From Ipomoea triloba (taxonomy: Eukaryota > Streptophyta > Magnoliopsida > Solanales > Convolvulaceae), in the NCBI RefSeq assembly GCF_003576645.1, contig NC_044927.1, forward strand, positions 12,126,297 to 12,190,296: a stretch of 64,000 bases of DNA. The letters run 5' to 3'. The first letter of the stretch is position 1. The number at the start of each line of letters is the position of its first letter. The translations under genes were made by a program, and so were the position numbers. Below are positions 22,413-33,556 of the stretch, piece by piece. The notes under the pieces were generated by a model. It did no database searches. It saw only the letters and a program-made list of their open reading frames with translations, and had not been told where the DNA came from.

Positions 22413-24079
22413 ATGGAAACCCTAGCTATACTCCTCATACTTTCTTCCGTGGCCAGGTTAAGAGGTGCTGATGGTTCCGATGGGGGCGAATGGTCCGATG
22501 CCCATGCCACATTCTACGGAGGCGCTGATGCGTCTGGTACAATGGGTAAGAGCCAGCCAGAAAGAAAGAACTTCTTCATTGTCTGCTCAGCTGCTTTAAT
22601 TTAATTTGCTAGTGTTTACTTGATGGTGTAGGTGGAGCTTGTGGGTATGGAGATTTGTATGGGCAAGGATATGGCGAAAGCACTGCTGCACTAAGTACTG
22701 CCCTTTTCAATAATGGACTCAGCTGTGGTGCATGTTTTGAGATTAAGTGTGCAGGCGACACTGAGCAGTGCTTTCCGGGTTCAATTGTTGTCACCGCAAC
22801 AAATTTCTGTCCTCCCGGAGGGTGCTGTGACTCCCCATTCAAACACTTTGATCTCTCCCAGCCAATTTTCCTGCAAATTGCTCAGTACACAGCTGGAATA
22901 GTCCCTGTTCAATACAAAAGGTAGTTATTTAACGAAATGGTATGGTTAGTTATGGCGACAAAGATTTAATTGAGCTCTCTATTATATATTGGGAGAGTCA
23001 TTTTCATTTTTGGTGATATTGTTATTGGGACATTTCCAATTTTAGTCCATTTCATTAGTTTTTGTCACATTGCGACCAGTCTTATTTAGTCATTGTCACT
23101 TTTAGTCCACTGTTAAAATTTTCGTCAAATGACCGTTCAAAACAAGGATATTTTGGTCTTTTTATGCTTTGATCATCCTCTTCACCCTTTGCAGTAGTTT
23201 TCCTTACACATTTTCATCCAATGAAGAAGTTCGACGAAAGCCATGGGTTTTTAATGTGACTCAAATTGCTTTCGCTGGACCTCTTCATTAAATGAAAATG
23301 TATAACAAAAACCATTGCAAAGGGTCAAGGAGATGACCAAAGCATGAAAAAGACCAAAAATACTCTTGTTTTGAACGGTCATTTGACAAAAATTTTAACG
23401 GTGGACTAAAACTGGCAATAACTAAATAAAATTGGCCGCAATGTGACAAAAATTAATAAAGTGGACTAAAATTGACAATGCCCCAATAACGGATCAAAAA
23501 TGGAAATGACTCGGATTTCTCAGCTCATTGGCTGCACTAGCTTAACATATTTCCAATCAAATAAATAGCTTCCAATAAGTACTACTAAACCTGGATGGCA
23601 GGCTTAACTGTTAAGTTAACAGGGTTACTTGCATGAAGATTGGCGGAATAAAATTCACAATAACAGGTCATTCCTACTACATCCTAGTACTGATAACTAA
23701 CGTGGGAGGAGCAGGGGATGTTGTGTCTGTTTCTATCAAGGGATCCAACACCAGTTGGTTACCAATGTCTCACAACTGGGGCCAAAACTGGCAAAGTAAT
23801 GCCTACCTCAATGGACAAGCATTGTCTTTTGTGGTCACAACCAGTGATGGGCAATCTGTAGTCTCCAATGATGTCACACCTCCAAGCTGGTCTTTTGGTC
23901 AGACGTATACTGGTGGCCAAGTCCCTGCAGGTCGCCGCTCCTCAGCTTCCAAGTCTTTACCCACTAAACAACTCATTTCTTGTAATTTATTGTTGGGAGT
24001 ACTTCTTCTAGCTCTGGTAGAAGCAAGCACACTCAGCTCTTTCCTAGCCTTTGTCCATAAGGAACAATGTTCTAAATGA
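22413..24079 (+). CDS. Alpha-expansin 2 (EXPA family), shortened loop and hydrophobic tail
   Basis: Secreted wall-loosening protein, 292 residues from exons 22413-22545, 22632-22920 and 23623-24079, with splice phases identical to expansin 1. Signal peptide about 1-19; [15 protein letters not shown] at 45-59; HFD at 116-118; CBM63-type domain from about 145 ([27 protein letters not shown]). Compared with expansin 1, eight residues are missing in the loop before HFD ([10 protein letters not shown] instead of the longer form with SLPNNAGGW). After the usual end (GGQV, 241) come 51 extra residues: a basic/Ser spacer, a hydrophobic run ([13 protein letters not shown]) and a short polar end (HKEQCSK). 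Same strand as expansin 1 and about 4 kb downstream, so probably a tandem duplicate. No clear TATA box was seen. Confidence 0.9.
22995..23512. mobile_element. Palindromic element in expansin 2 intron 2
   Basis: Long inverted repeat: GAGTCATTTTCATTTTTGG at the left matches the complement of AAAATGGAAATGACTC at the right. Further inside, CGTTCAAAACAAGGATATTT pairs with AATACTCTTGTTTTGAACGG, and CACCCTTTGCAG with CTTTGCAAAGGGT-like sequence. About 518 bp, non-coding, different in sequence from the element in expansin 1. No perfect TSD was found. Confidence 0.75.
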
Positions 24080-24325
24080 CTAAATATAATATACCCAAGC
24101 CTGACTTGTGAGCTTGATGTATTTCTAGCCTATCTCAGTTGATGCAGAAAGGTGAGAGTTTAGCATTTTTGTTTGCTGAACAATCTTTCTACTTCTAGCT
24201 AAGCACAGCTGCAGTATGTGTATTAATTTACTTATCCGAGAGAAATACAAAATATATTAAAAAAAAAAAAAGAAGATATATACTATTAACCAGATCATCT
24301 ATTTAGTGCTGTTACAAATATAAAA

Positions 24326-24628
24326 GGATCAAATGAGGACCTATAGTTAAGTGAGGATCCTGTGGACTTATCTATCCTTTAATTTAAATAATTCAATGGT
24401 TGTGATTAATTATATACAATAGATTTAATTTTTCGCGTCCAGTTTGTTGTGTATTCGTACTCAGTTTGTTGTGCATTCGTCTCAGCTTGTTGTGCATTCA
24501 TAGTGTGCATGCTGTGCATCTCGCCCACTTTGTTGTGCAGTTACATTCACAACTGTTAAATCAGTCCAAGTGGATGATTTGAATTAATCCACAAGGTCCT
24601 CACCTAATGATAGGTCTTCACCTGATCC
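24326..24628. mobile_element. Short inverted-repeat element
   Basis: GGATCAAATGAGGACCTATA at the left pairs with the complement of TATCATTAGGTGAGGACC-like right-end sequence (ATAGGTCTTCACCTGATCC). Between them lie three copies of a phrase near TTGTTGTGCATTCGT. About 300 bp, no coding frame, no clear TSD. Confidence 0.6.
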
Positions 24629-25440
24629 AGAACCATAATACAACTGTATTGCAGATGCAATGCCATGCAGAAATCAGTACTACTACCTATACTTAGGTTA
24701 AGCTTTCATAAATGTTCAGTCACCTCCCTAGCTATTTCCATATATTCTGCACATAACCTGATCTAAAAGTGAGACCAACAAATTCACCAATTTTACTTAA
24801 TTCCATATACACAATTTACACTTGGCAACCAGGTCTATCTCTAGTATTACTATATTAGTGTTAGGTACTTAGGTTTATGACCTTTGGACAATCGATGTCT
24901 AGCCAACACTACTGGTCAGACAGTTAACAATATAAAGAGAAAGAGCAAAGAATAAGGTTAACCACAATCAAGATTCAAGATGGCAAGACATCCACACTTG
25001 TAACCACAAGATCACGAGTTCGAATTGTTGCCCCCTTAATTTGAGTCGCTCAGCTACCTTTACTGGCTTTTTAGTGCGGCAAAAATGGAAATAGGAAAAA
25101 GGGATCTATCAGCAACAAGTACAGTTTCACGCAGTGCTTAGCCAATTTCTAGCTAGGAAGACTAGACATCAGAATACAGAACTCACTGTGAGAGCATATT
25201 CAATTAGCTGCAGCAAAATGCTATTGTTTCTCCAACTAAAACTATCAAAGAGTTTCAGCAAAAGCTATAGATCGAACAAATTAATGCATTCAGGCTCTGA
25301 ATATTTAACAAGCACCACGCCTGCAATACAGACTTTTAGAAAAGCAAGGCGGGTGATTGTAAGTCCAATTCCCAAATAATAGACATTTAGGATTATGACT
25401 CCAAAAAATTATGTAAAAAAAATTCATAAGATTATTGAGA
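24629..25440. other. Gene-free intergenic sequence, possible SINE trace
   Basis: Around 25010 the phrase GATCACGAGTTCGAATTGTTG resembles a B-box, but no A-box at the right distance is convincing. No conserved protein was recognised in the 81-codon frame at 25134-25379. Confidence 0.4.
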
Positions 25441-25633
25441 AAAGTGTCAAATTGGCCCCCTAAGTCGGATGGATAGTGCAATTAGGCCCCCTAACTGAAA
25501 AAAGTTCCATTTAAGTCCCCTAAACCGGCAAAAAAGTGCAATTGAGTCCTAAATGACTTGTTTATCAGGTCAAATTCAGTTAGGGGGCCAAATTGCACTA
25601 TCCACCTAGTTTAGGGGGCTAATTTGACACTTT
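25441..25633. mobile_element. 193-bp inverted-repeat element (GCCCCCTAA type)
   Basis: AAAGTGTCAAATTGGCCCCC at the left pairs with GGGGGCTAATTTGACACTTT at the right; inside, GGATAGTGCAATTAGGCCCC pairs with GGGGCCAAATTGCACTATCC. No identical 9-bp TSD was seen. Non-coding. Confidence 0.72.
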
Positions 25634-25639
25634 TTATTT

Positions 25640-27572
25640 TTTATTTTATTTTTCAAAACAAATATTTTTATTTATTTCAGTTCAAAAAAAATATTTTTAT
25701 TTATTAAAAATATTATTTATTATAAATAAAAAAATTTAAAAAAATTAAAAAACAACCACCGGCCGTTTAATAATTTGGTCCTACTGTCAAATTAATTTGT
25801 AGAATTCGTCCCCAAGTGTTGGCCATACGCATTTTTCGTTCCTAAGTTATAATTGATGTTGCACTTTTTGTGCCTTTATTAATAAAACATTAGGGACGAA
25901 AGGATAAATAGTTACACCCTTGTATAGTTTCATTTATAGGACAACTGTGTATCAATTTCTCGAAAATCGGGTAAGAGATATTTTGAATTGAGGTGGAAAG
26001 CGTTCTCACCAGTACGTCAACGTCGGAGTAAGTGAGGTTAGTGAGGTCTTCATCGCAGTAGAGCGGGAGTAAAGGCTATGGAAAACGGTGCTCTTCAACC
26101 CCAGAGGAGAGTGGCTCTTTAATTTTTGGCCAACTGCCAAACTCCATCGTCGCTGCCCATTGCTCAGATAGTGAGATAAGAAGATGAAGTAGCTACCATT
26201 TAAATTTGTTTGTGCAATTAGTATTATGAATAAATCTTACAAAAAGATAAATATATATTATTTACGATGTATTAGGAGTACATGAAAATGATATATTTAT
26301 AGGAATACAAGACATAGTCCTAGTTAGCGGCATTAGCGCTTGATGGGCAAAAGTAGGGTTATGGAATAGGAATTCAAAGAGATGTTGGTTGTTGGTTTTT
26401 TGACCAAAGGACAATAAGCCGGTGACCAACACTACCGGAAAAGTTCACAGAGAGCTTGCTCACAAATTCTCTCGTGTATATTCTAAAATTGTCAACCCTT
26501 TTTATAGGGTCTTTCTCATGCTTATATACATGTCCAACCGAGTCTAACGGTCAGTGCTATTGTTACAATAATTAATACAATAAATGCCTTTTTCTCAAAA
26601 AAAAAAAATATATATACAATAAATGCCTTAACTCCCCGCCATTGTTCTAACCGTAGGTGCTATTGTTACAATAATGAATACAATAAATGCCTTAACTCCC
26701 AGCCATTGTTATTGGCTCCACTTTTCCCGCGTGGATCTGCCTCCGACAACAATCCACTCCATCATTGTTATTAACTCTTCTTTAATGGCTCATTAATGAC
26801 CTGATCTTGGATTACTCAACGCCCTAAGTCATGTTTGGTCAACTACTTCTCCCGCTCGTCTTCGCCCACTAGACTCCTTTATCTTCTCGGCTCCGACTAA
26901 TTGATTCCTCCATCCATTCGCTCGACGTCATCTGTCTGGTTCCTCCAACCACTCGTCCACAACTCCACATCATCCTGGTTCCTCCCTCCATTCGCCTCAC
27001 ATACTCGTCCAGCTACCCTTGAGGCCTTGATTGGTCTGACCACTTAAACTACGTACTCTGCACCACCCTTCACTGTCCTCCCAGACCGGCTCACTTTCTG
27101 CCACCTCCTTGACCCTACGCTTCCCCTTGTCTCTCTTGTCCGCATCGCTACTCTCCCGGTCTCCTTGGCTAGTATCCTATTAACACACCCTTGAATGCCT
27201 TGATAACAAATCATCCTCCCAAAAAAATAAATTACGACAATAAACAATGACTATTTCCAGAACACAAGAACATAAAAGAACAATGCACATTTCTAAAGAA
27301 AACGCAAAAAAAAAAACGATAATAGCGCACAAAAAATTAAAGAAAAAAAGAACTGGACAAATATGTCACGAATGCACAAATACATTTAACAAAAATGCAC
27401 ACTTCACGGATCAAAAACTCGACAGTAGGCCAGAATCATTAATGCCATACCCCAGAGCAAAAATACGTAATAAAATGGGAATAAAAAAAATAAAACCTGG
27501 ACACAAAACCATGAATGGCCAAATCCTAAACGCAATACTACACGTCAGAAACAAAAGAATAACAAAACAAAA

Positions 27573-27621
<49 letters not shown>

Positions 27622-28030
27622 AAACTTTAAAAAAAAATAAAAAAANAAAAAAAAAAAAAAAAAAAAAACAAACAAACAGGACAAACCTAGGAACTCCATA
27701 GCAACAAATGAGCTCAAAAGAAGCAAAGCTGCGAAAATAAACAAAACAAAAAAAAAAAAAACAAACTTTAAAAAAAAATAAAAAAATCATACACATTATA
27801 ACAAAATTCATGGGTAATCCACACTTCTGATCTGAGAAATGTCCTCATTTAATCTTTAATCCGCTCCTATACTGAGAATTATGCCTTCCAAAAAAAGTTG
27901 AATTAATTAGAAACCAAACAAGTCCTTCATCATATCTAAATTTCCAATATTCTAAAGTAAATTCAAATTTTCTTTTCAAAAAAATCGATAAGCTCAGCTC
28001 TTTCTACCGTCGGTTAATTTCATCATTCTC
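25640..28030. other. Gene-free region; LTR-like remnant and poly-A tract with one N
   Basis: 26400-27240 is pyrimidine-rich with a direct repeat (GCTATTGTTACAATAAT...AATACAATAAATGCCTT at about 26556 and 26656), possibly an old LTR. 27300-27790 is extremely A-rich, with long poly-A runs (about 27573-27620 and 27628-27669), an ambiguous base N at 27646, and a repeated ACAAACTTTAAAAAAAAATAAAAAA phrase around 27621 and 27763. Frames through it (poly-Lys or poly-Phe) are artefacts. No gene was seen. Confidence 0.6.
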
Positions 28031-28035
28031 GTCTT

Positions 28036-30239
28036 CTAGTTGATAGTCAGTACATTGATCACACCGTTTTCCGGCGAAGTCACCACCACGGTGTCACCGG
28101 CGTGGCAGAGCTGCTTTTCCTTTCCGTATCCAATGGCTGCCGCGGTCACCTCATCTTCTCCTCCTCCGTTGCCTTTCAATTCCGAGATCGAAACCGGCAG
28201 AATTCCCCGGTATATGAGCCCATGCCCGGCCGGAGCATCGTCGCCGATCAATGCCGACAGAATCGGCATACTAGGTCTATACTTAGCTAACAATTTGGCA
28301 GCGTTGCCGTCCTTGCTGAGGACCAAAACCATCGCCGCTTTAGCGGAATTCGCCGTCTGTACGGCGGCGCAGGCCAGGCTTTCCAGCGGATTCATCGGCA
28401 ACGGCGAATTCTCCAAAGCTTTCTTGAAAATCTGGGCGTAATCGAGGCACTTCTCGGCTTCCAAGCAGATCTTGGCCATGGTTCTAACGGCCTCCTCAGC
28501 GTAATCCCCCGCGGCGGTCTCACCGCTGAGCATGACGCAATCAGTGCCGTCGATCACCGCATTGGCAACGTCAGTAGCCTCAGCTCTAGTGGGGCGCGGG
28601 CATTTGATCATTGATTCCAGCATCTGCGTGGCCGTCACCACCGCCTTACCCAGCGCGTTGCACTTACGTATCATAACCTTCTGCGCAACAAATATCTTCT
28701 CGATCGGAATTTCCATCCCCAAATCGCCCCTAGCCACCATGAAAGCATCGGAACTCGCCAAGATCTCCTCCAAATTACAAACTCCTTCTTCATTCTCAAC
28801 CTTAGACATCAACACAATATTCTTCGCATTCTCGGGGCCTAGGAGCTCCCTAACCATCACAACATCAGACCCTTTACGCACAAAAGACAACGCAATAATA
28901 TCAACCTTATTAGGCACACCCCATCCCAGGATATCCTTCTTGTCTTTCGCGGTCAGCGTGGGAAGATCGACGACCACGCCGGGGAGATTCACGTTCTTCC
29001 GTTCACCCAACACAGCGCTGTTCTCGCAGCGACACCGCACTAGGCCGGAGTCCTTGTCGCAGTTCAAGACGGTTAGTGTGAGGGTGCCGTCGGAGCAGAG
29101 GATGGTGCTTCCCGGAGAAACGTCAGTGGCGAGTTTATGATAGGAGATAGAGATGAGGGTGTCGTCACCATCAACGGTATAGTCTGTGGTTAGGGTAATT
29201 TCTTGGCCTTTCTTCAGTTGGATTGGCTTCCCATCTTTCAGGAACCCTGTTCTTATCTCTGGACCCTGCATTGCATGCCATTAATTAATTGTTTGTTTTT
29301 TTTGCTATAAAATTATATTAATATTAATTAGGTGTCGATTGATTATAATAATGCATATAATTAACAAAGTAACAAGGTGTGGGAGTTCGAATCTCACTGT
29401 AAATATTAAAATATAGCAAAAATTTGTGTGAGACCGTTGGGTCGGGTCAAGATGTAGATGTAACACTTATATGCACAAATATTATATTTATATTCTCAAA
29501 TGTAATACTAATCAGGAATAAAATTTTTATTACTAAGGAAAAATACAATACTTTTACATTTCGATTTAAAAGTATTATATTTGCTTATAAGGGCACTTGT
29601 CAACATTACCTATTATGAAAAATATATTACTTTTTCTCTTATTGATTAGTGTTATGTTTGAGCATATAAGTATGACATTTGCACATATAAGTATGATATT
29701 TGCATGGTGCTTTGACCCGATCCGACCCATCTTACCCGAGTGTGACCCTTAAAATATATATGTGATTTGAATCCCATATACTAAATGGAAAGGTCTGAAT
29801 TGGATCTCTAATATCTGGACGGTTACAGTGACTCGATCACCAAGTAACAAACAATAAAAAGTAGATACGTACGTACCTTAGTATCCAACATGACGGCGCA
29901 AGGAATACCAGTATTTTTGATGGCAAGTCGGAGGTTATCTAGGGTTTCCTGGTGGTATTCATGGGAACCATGGGAGAAGTTGAAGCGAGCGACGCTCATG
30001 CCGGCATTCAGGAGTTTCCCGATCATCTCCACTGATCGCGACGCGGGGCCCAGCGTGCAAACGATCTTGGTCTTAGGAATCTGATTCCCCCCATCCTCTT
30101 CTTGTTTAAGTATATCCGCCGCCGCCGTTTGATGGAAAACATCCTCGGCCGGCGAAAACTTTCTTTTTCCGAGATAGGTGCTGGTGTTCTCTTTGGTGAG
30201 AAGGGACCGTGAGGAACCCAAAGAGGCAGTGGAAGGCAT
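28036..30239 (-). CDS. Pyruvate kinase, cytosolic type
   Basis: Last step of glycolysis: phosphoenolpyruvate plus ADP to pyruvate plus ATP, in the cytosol. Two exons, 30239-29877 and 29265-28036 (intron GTACGT...TGCAG), give 530 residues. The substrate and metal site starts with TKIVCTLGPASRS (57-69) and ARFNFSHG (84-91). The active-site signature NIVLMSKVEN contains the catalytic Lys at about 276. GDLGMEIP is at about 301-308, then MLESM and PRPTRAEATDVANAV. The C-terminal domain is complete, ending VINVLTIN. The first ~54 residues are a variable N-terminal extension without an obvious plastid transit character. No key residue is missing. The intron (611 bp) contains a TTGTGTGAG element at 29416-29748. 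A TATA box lies about 80 bp upstream of the ATG. Confidence 0.95.
29416..29748. mobile_element. TTGTGTGAG family element, copy B, in the pyruvate kinase intron
   Basis: Starts GCAAAAATTTGTGTGAGACC and ends CGAGTGTGACCC. Direct repeats TTAAAATATA flank it (29406-29415 and 29749-29758; 9-10 bp). Internal phrases match copy A (TAATACTAATCAGGAATAAA, AGCATATAAGTATGACATTT, TTGACCCGATCCGACCC). The splice sites of the host intron are undisturbed. Confidence 0.82.
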
Positions 30240-30314
30240 TGTATAGATGTTACGTTGGTTGGGAATTGGAATCTAAGAGGGGGTGGGCGGCTAAGAAGTT
30301 AGAGTAGAAGGGGT

Positions 30315-30322
30315 GTATTTAT
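30315..30322 (-). promoter_or_regulatory. TATA box of pyruvate kinase gene
   Basis: TATAAATA on the minus strand, about 76 bp upstream of the start codon at 30239, in a GC-poor leader. Position and sequence fit a plant core promoter; no other elements are claimed. Confidence 0.6.
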
Positions 30323-30536
30323 AAGTGAAGTTACCTAGCTACTTATAATTCCTAGAAGGAAATAATTAAGGAATAGGGAATAGTGAAGGGCAGCATGCGC
30401 ATGCAAAGAAAGGGGCTCTAGGGAAAACATTATCGGAGCTCCCAATTAGTATAATGCTTCAATGTTTCTTAGGTTTTTATTCACTTTTTCATACACACAT
30501 GTTGTTTGGTAGGTCGAAGAGGACCACCCATTATGA

Positions 30537-30738
30537 CATGAACCATTATCCACACAACTGGGTGAATTATAAATAAAAATTATATTTTTAATATACTAAA
30601 AATACATTATTTTTTATATAAAATACTACTGAAAATACATTATTATATATATATATTATAAAATAATGTACCTTCATTACAAAAATAATTTACTTTTAAT
30701 ATAATAAAAATGTATCTAGTCCACACAATAATTTGCCT
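30537..30738. repeat. AT-rich short element related to 5635-5830
   Basis: Begins around ATTATCCACACAACTGGGTG, contains TTTTTAATATACTAAAAATA and TACATTATT words, and ends GTCCACACAATAATTTGCC. It shares these words and the order with the stretch at 5635. The ends are inferred. Confidence 0.45.
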
Positions 30739-30847
30739 GACCTCATACCTAGGCAATAGTTTGGGCTAGACTTCCTAAAGGCATCAAAGTTTAGTCCAAG
30801 ATAAAGATAGTGTTTGTAAGGTATTTTGACCATGATTATAGAAATTT

Positions 30848-31338
30848 GGAATAAGGGTCAAATAGGCCACTGAACTACACACCAAAATGCAATTAGGTCA
30901 TCGAACTCAAAAACAATGCAATTGGGTCCCTGAACTACACAAAATCATGCAATTTGATCCAAAATGACTTGTTTTACCTGCTTTGCCGGTTACCAATTTT
31001 AAAAATAATATTTTAAAATAATTTTTAAATATAATAATTAATTAAAATTAAAATATATTTAAAAAAAAAAAACAATTCCGGCCAAAGACGATTCATCTCC
31101 GGCCGGAATTGTTTTAATTTTTTTTAAATTTTTTTAAATTTTAATTAATTATTTTATTTAAAATTATTTTAAAATATTATTTTTAAAACTGGTAACCGGC
31201 AAAGCAGGTAAAAACAAGTCATTTTGGATCAAATTGCATGATTTTGTGTAGTTCAGGGACCCAATTGCATTATTTTTGAGTTCGATGACCTTATTGCATT
31301 TTAGTGTGTAGTTCAGTGGCCTATTTGACCCTTATTCC
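30848..31338. mobile_element. Palindromic MULE-type element with perfect 9-bp TSD
   Basis: 491 bp; begins GGAATAAGGGTCAAATAGGC and ends GCCTATTTGACCCTTATTCC. Arms of about 230 bp match almost throughout (for example TGCAATTTGATCCAAAATGA and its complement; CTGCTTTGCCGGTTACCA and its complement), with an A/T-rich centre around CCGGCCAAAGACG. Identical TSD TAGAAATTT at 30839-30847 and 31339-31347. Transcribed, it would fold into a long hairpin. Non-coding. Confidence 0.9.
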
Positions 31339-31671
31339 TAGAAATTTTGTTTTATTTGGAAAAAATTATGTTTAAGTGTTCTATATATTTATTTATTTTT
31401 TTGAAAAATCATGTATAAAACAGATATTACCTTTGTAAAGAATAATGAGTGTTTAAAAAAAAAGTTTCTTATATTTAAAGAAGTTTGGTACTATTTATAA
31501 AAAGTCTATATTTACTTAAAAGGCAAAAACTTGTGTGAGGCCGTCTTACCGTGAGACAGTTCGGGTCGGATCGAGTCAACGTGAAAATGTGGTACTTATA
31601 CATACAAATGTCATACTTATATATGCTCAAATATAATACTAATCAGGATTAAAATTTTTGTTACTTATAAT

Positions 31672-33082
31672 GAATAAAGCTCTACTTGGTAAGCAAGTTT
31701 GTAGACTAGTTACTATGCCTTAGCTTCATCTCTTGTTGCTCGTGTCTATAAGGCATGTTACTACACGAAATGTTCTTTTTTTTTTTTATGCAAAAGAGGG
31801 TAGCAATCCCTCTTATATTTGGAAGGGTATGCCGGCAGAGTATTGACAATGGCAGTGACACTGTAATTGGTTTGGATCCTTGGTTGCCTGAGGATGAGAA
31901 TCCATACGTTCAGACAGAATTGCATGAATGTGTGAAGCTCCCGTCTCTTCTTTACTAAACGAGCAAGGTACGGGGTGGGATGTGGATTCTGTAAAGGATA
32001 TTTTTAACCAACCTGATCCTAATCTGATTTTGAACATTCCTCTCAGCATACGGAAGCCGTGAGATCAGTGGGTCTGAAATTGGAGCCAAAAGGGAGACTA
32101 TACGGTTAAAAGTTGCTATAAATCCCTTACCATGGTGGTTGCCGATGGTCGACCTTAGCATAGGATTTGGAACTTACATATTCCGCCGAAGGTGAAGAAT
32201 TTCTATTGGCAATTTGCCTCTTCATATCTTCCAACCAGGGATGCCTTAATATCGAAGCATGTTGCATGTTCATTAATATGTCACATGTGCAGGGAAGAGG
32301 ATGAAACAGCCACGCATTTGTTTGCTAACTGTCGTGAAGTGATCCATGTGTGGGCAGTGTTAGGAATGCCGATCTCACCAGGTTTTGCTGCCACTAATGT
32401 TAGTGAGTGGTTTTTTAACGTCCTTAGTGTCTTACATGATGATTTGCTCACTAAGTTTGCAATGGTTTGTTGGGGTTTGTGGAACAACAGAAATGACAGT
32501 GTATGAAAGGGTCTTACCTTTGATCTAAATACAACTATTCAAAGGGCCCTTGAATTTCTGGAGAATTGGAGATTTGCGAATGATGACCACCACCAGGCTG
32601 CTGCATGTGCATTTCAAACTCAATGGGCTAAGACGTCGCCAGGAAGAATTAAATTGAACACAGATGTTGCTATTAGCACAAGAATGTGTGTAAGCTAGGG
32701 AATTACATGGTCAAAGAAACCGAGGCTATAAGTCTTCGGGAAACTCTTATTTAGCTAAAGGACACGGGTATGGGAAACGTTGATGTTGAAATGGATTCCC
32801 ATGTTGTTTATCATGCTATTAGAACCCCCTCTTTTAACTCTGCTTTTGGTTATTTACTAGATGATATTAGAGAATTAGCATATGAGATTGACGATATTGA
32901 GTTCTTTTTTATAAAGCGATCTGCAAATTGTGCCACCCACACTGTTGCTAGGGAGACCTTTTCTGAGTCAGGTTGCGGGAAATGGCTTGACATTCCCCCA
33001 TCTTTTCTGGTTGACATTCTTGGACGTGATTTAATGCACTAATCCTTTATTCTCAAAAATAATAATAATAATAATAATACTT
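31672..33082 (+). mobile_element. 5'-truncated LINE (L1-like): zf-RVT and RNase H
   Basis: Coding remnants match the end of ORF2 of a plant L1-like LINE. A reverse-transcriptase-linked segment (KALLGKQVCRLVTMP, GLDPWLPEDENPY; 31677-31958) is followed by zf-RVT (32165-32500, with the Cys/His cluster ICHMCREED...THLFANC) and RVT_3 RNase H (about 32640-33040, ending WLDIPPSFLVDIL, stop 33040-33042). It ends in an AAT repeat tail (about 33058-33080). Stops and frameshifts make it inactive. The 5' part with RT and endonuclease is missing. Confidence 0.82.
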
Positions 33083-33126
33083 TTTTAAAGGAAAATATAA
33101 TACTTTTACATTTCGATTTAAAAGTA

Positions 33127-33556
33127 CTGTTGCAAAAATCCCCGCCCAGGCGTTCCTAGACCGAGGCGAATTGCTCCCTAGGCGTCCGCCTAGGTGGCCG
33201 GCCACCTAGAGCCTAACTCGGTTGACTGGGCCGAGTTGGCAGCCGACTAGGCCGTATTTGACTGAATTAACTTGCCCAACTCGGCAGAGTTAGCCGAGTT
33301 AACTCGAGCGAGTCAACCTCGTTAATTTTATTATTATATTTATATATGTTTAAATTTATTTATTTATGTAAGTAAGAGAAGTAAGAGACATATATATAAT
33401 ATATAATATATATATAATATATGAAATACACCCACACACATGAATTATTTTTTTGTTTTTATATGTCGCCGCCTAGGTACCGCCTAGGCGCCGCCTAGAC
33501 CGCATAGGCATTAGTCTACCGCCCGACTAACGCCTAGCGCCTACCTCAATCATGTT
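33127..33556. mobile_element. GC-rich CCTAGGCG element, copy 3, nested in copy C
   Basis: 430 bp, starting CTGTTGCAAAAATCCCCGCC and ending CTCAATCATGTT. 8-bp TSD TAAAAGTA at 33119-33126 and 33557-33564. Removing it rejoins CATTTCGATTTAAAAGTA with TTACATTTTTCC, the sequence seen uninterrupted in copies A and D. CGCCTAGGCG words lie near both ends. The centre (AACTCGGCAGAGTTAGCCGA) differs from copies 1 and 2, so it is a relative rather than the same subfamily. Confidence 0.78.

Noticed and set aside
24985..25080. tRNA or SINE at the GAGTTCGAATT box
   Set aside because: No matching A-box and no tRNA fold; a single B-box-like word is not enough.
27247..27811. 127-codon Lys-rich and Phe-rich frames
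   Set aside because: Produced by poly-A/poly-T; one crosses an N.
28040..29140. Plus-strand frames of 133 and 202 codons opposite pyruvate kinase
   Set aside because: Antisense shadows of a clearly conserved coding exon.
29340..29400. Second B-box-like word (GGGAGTTCGAATCTC) in the pyruvate kinase intron
   Set aside because: No A-box at proper spacing; possibly the end of a decayed SINE but not supportable.
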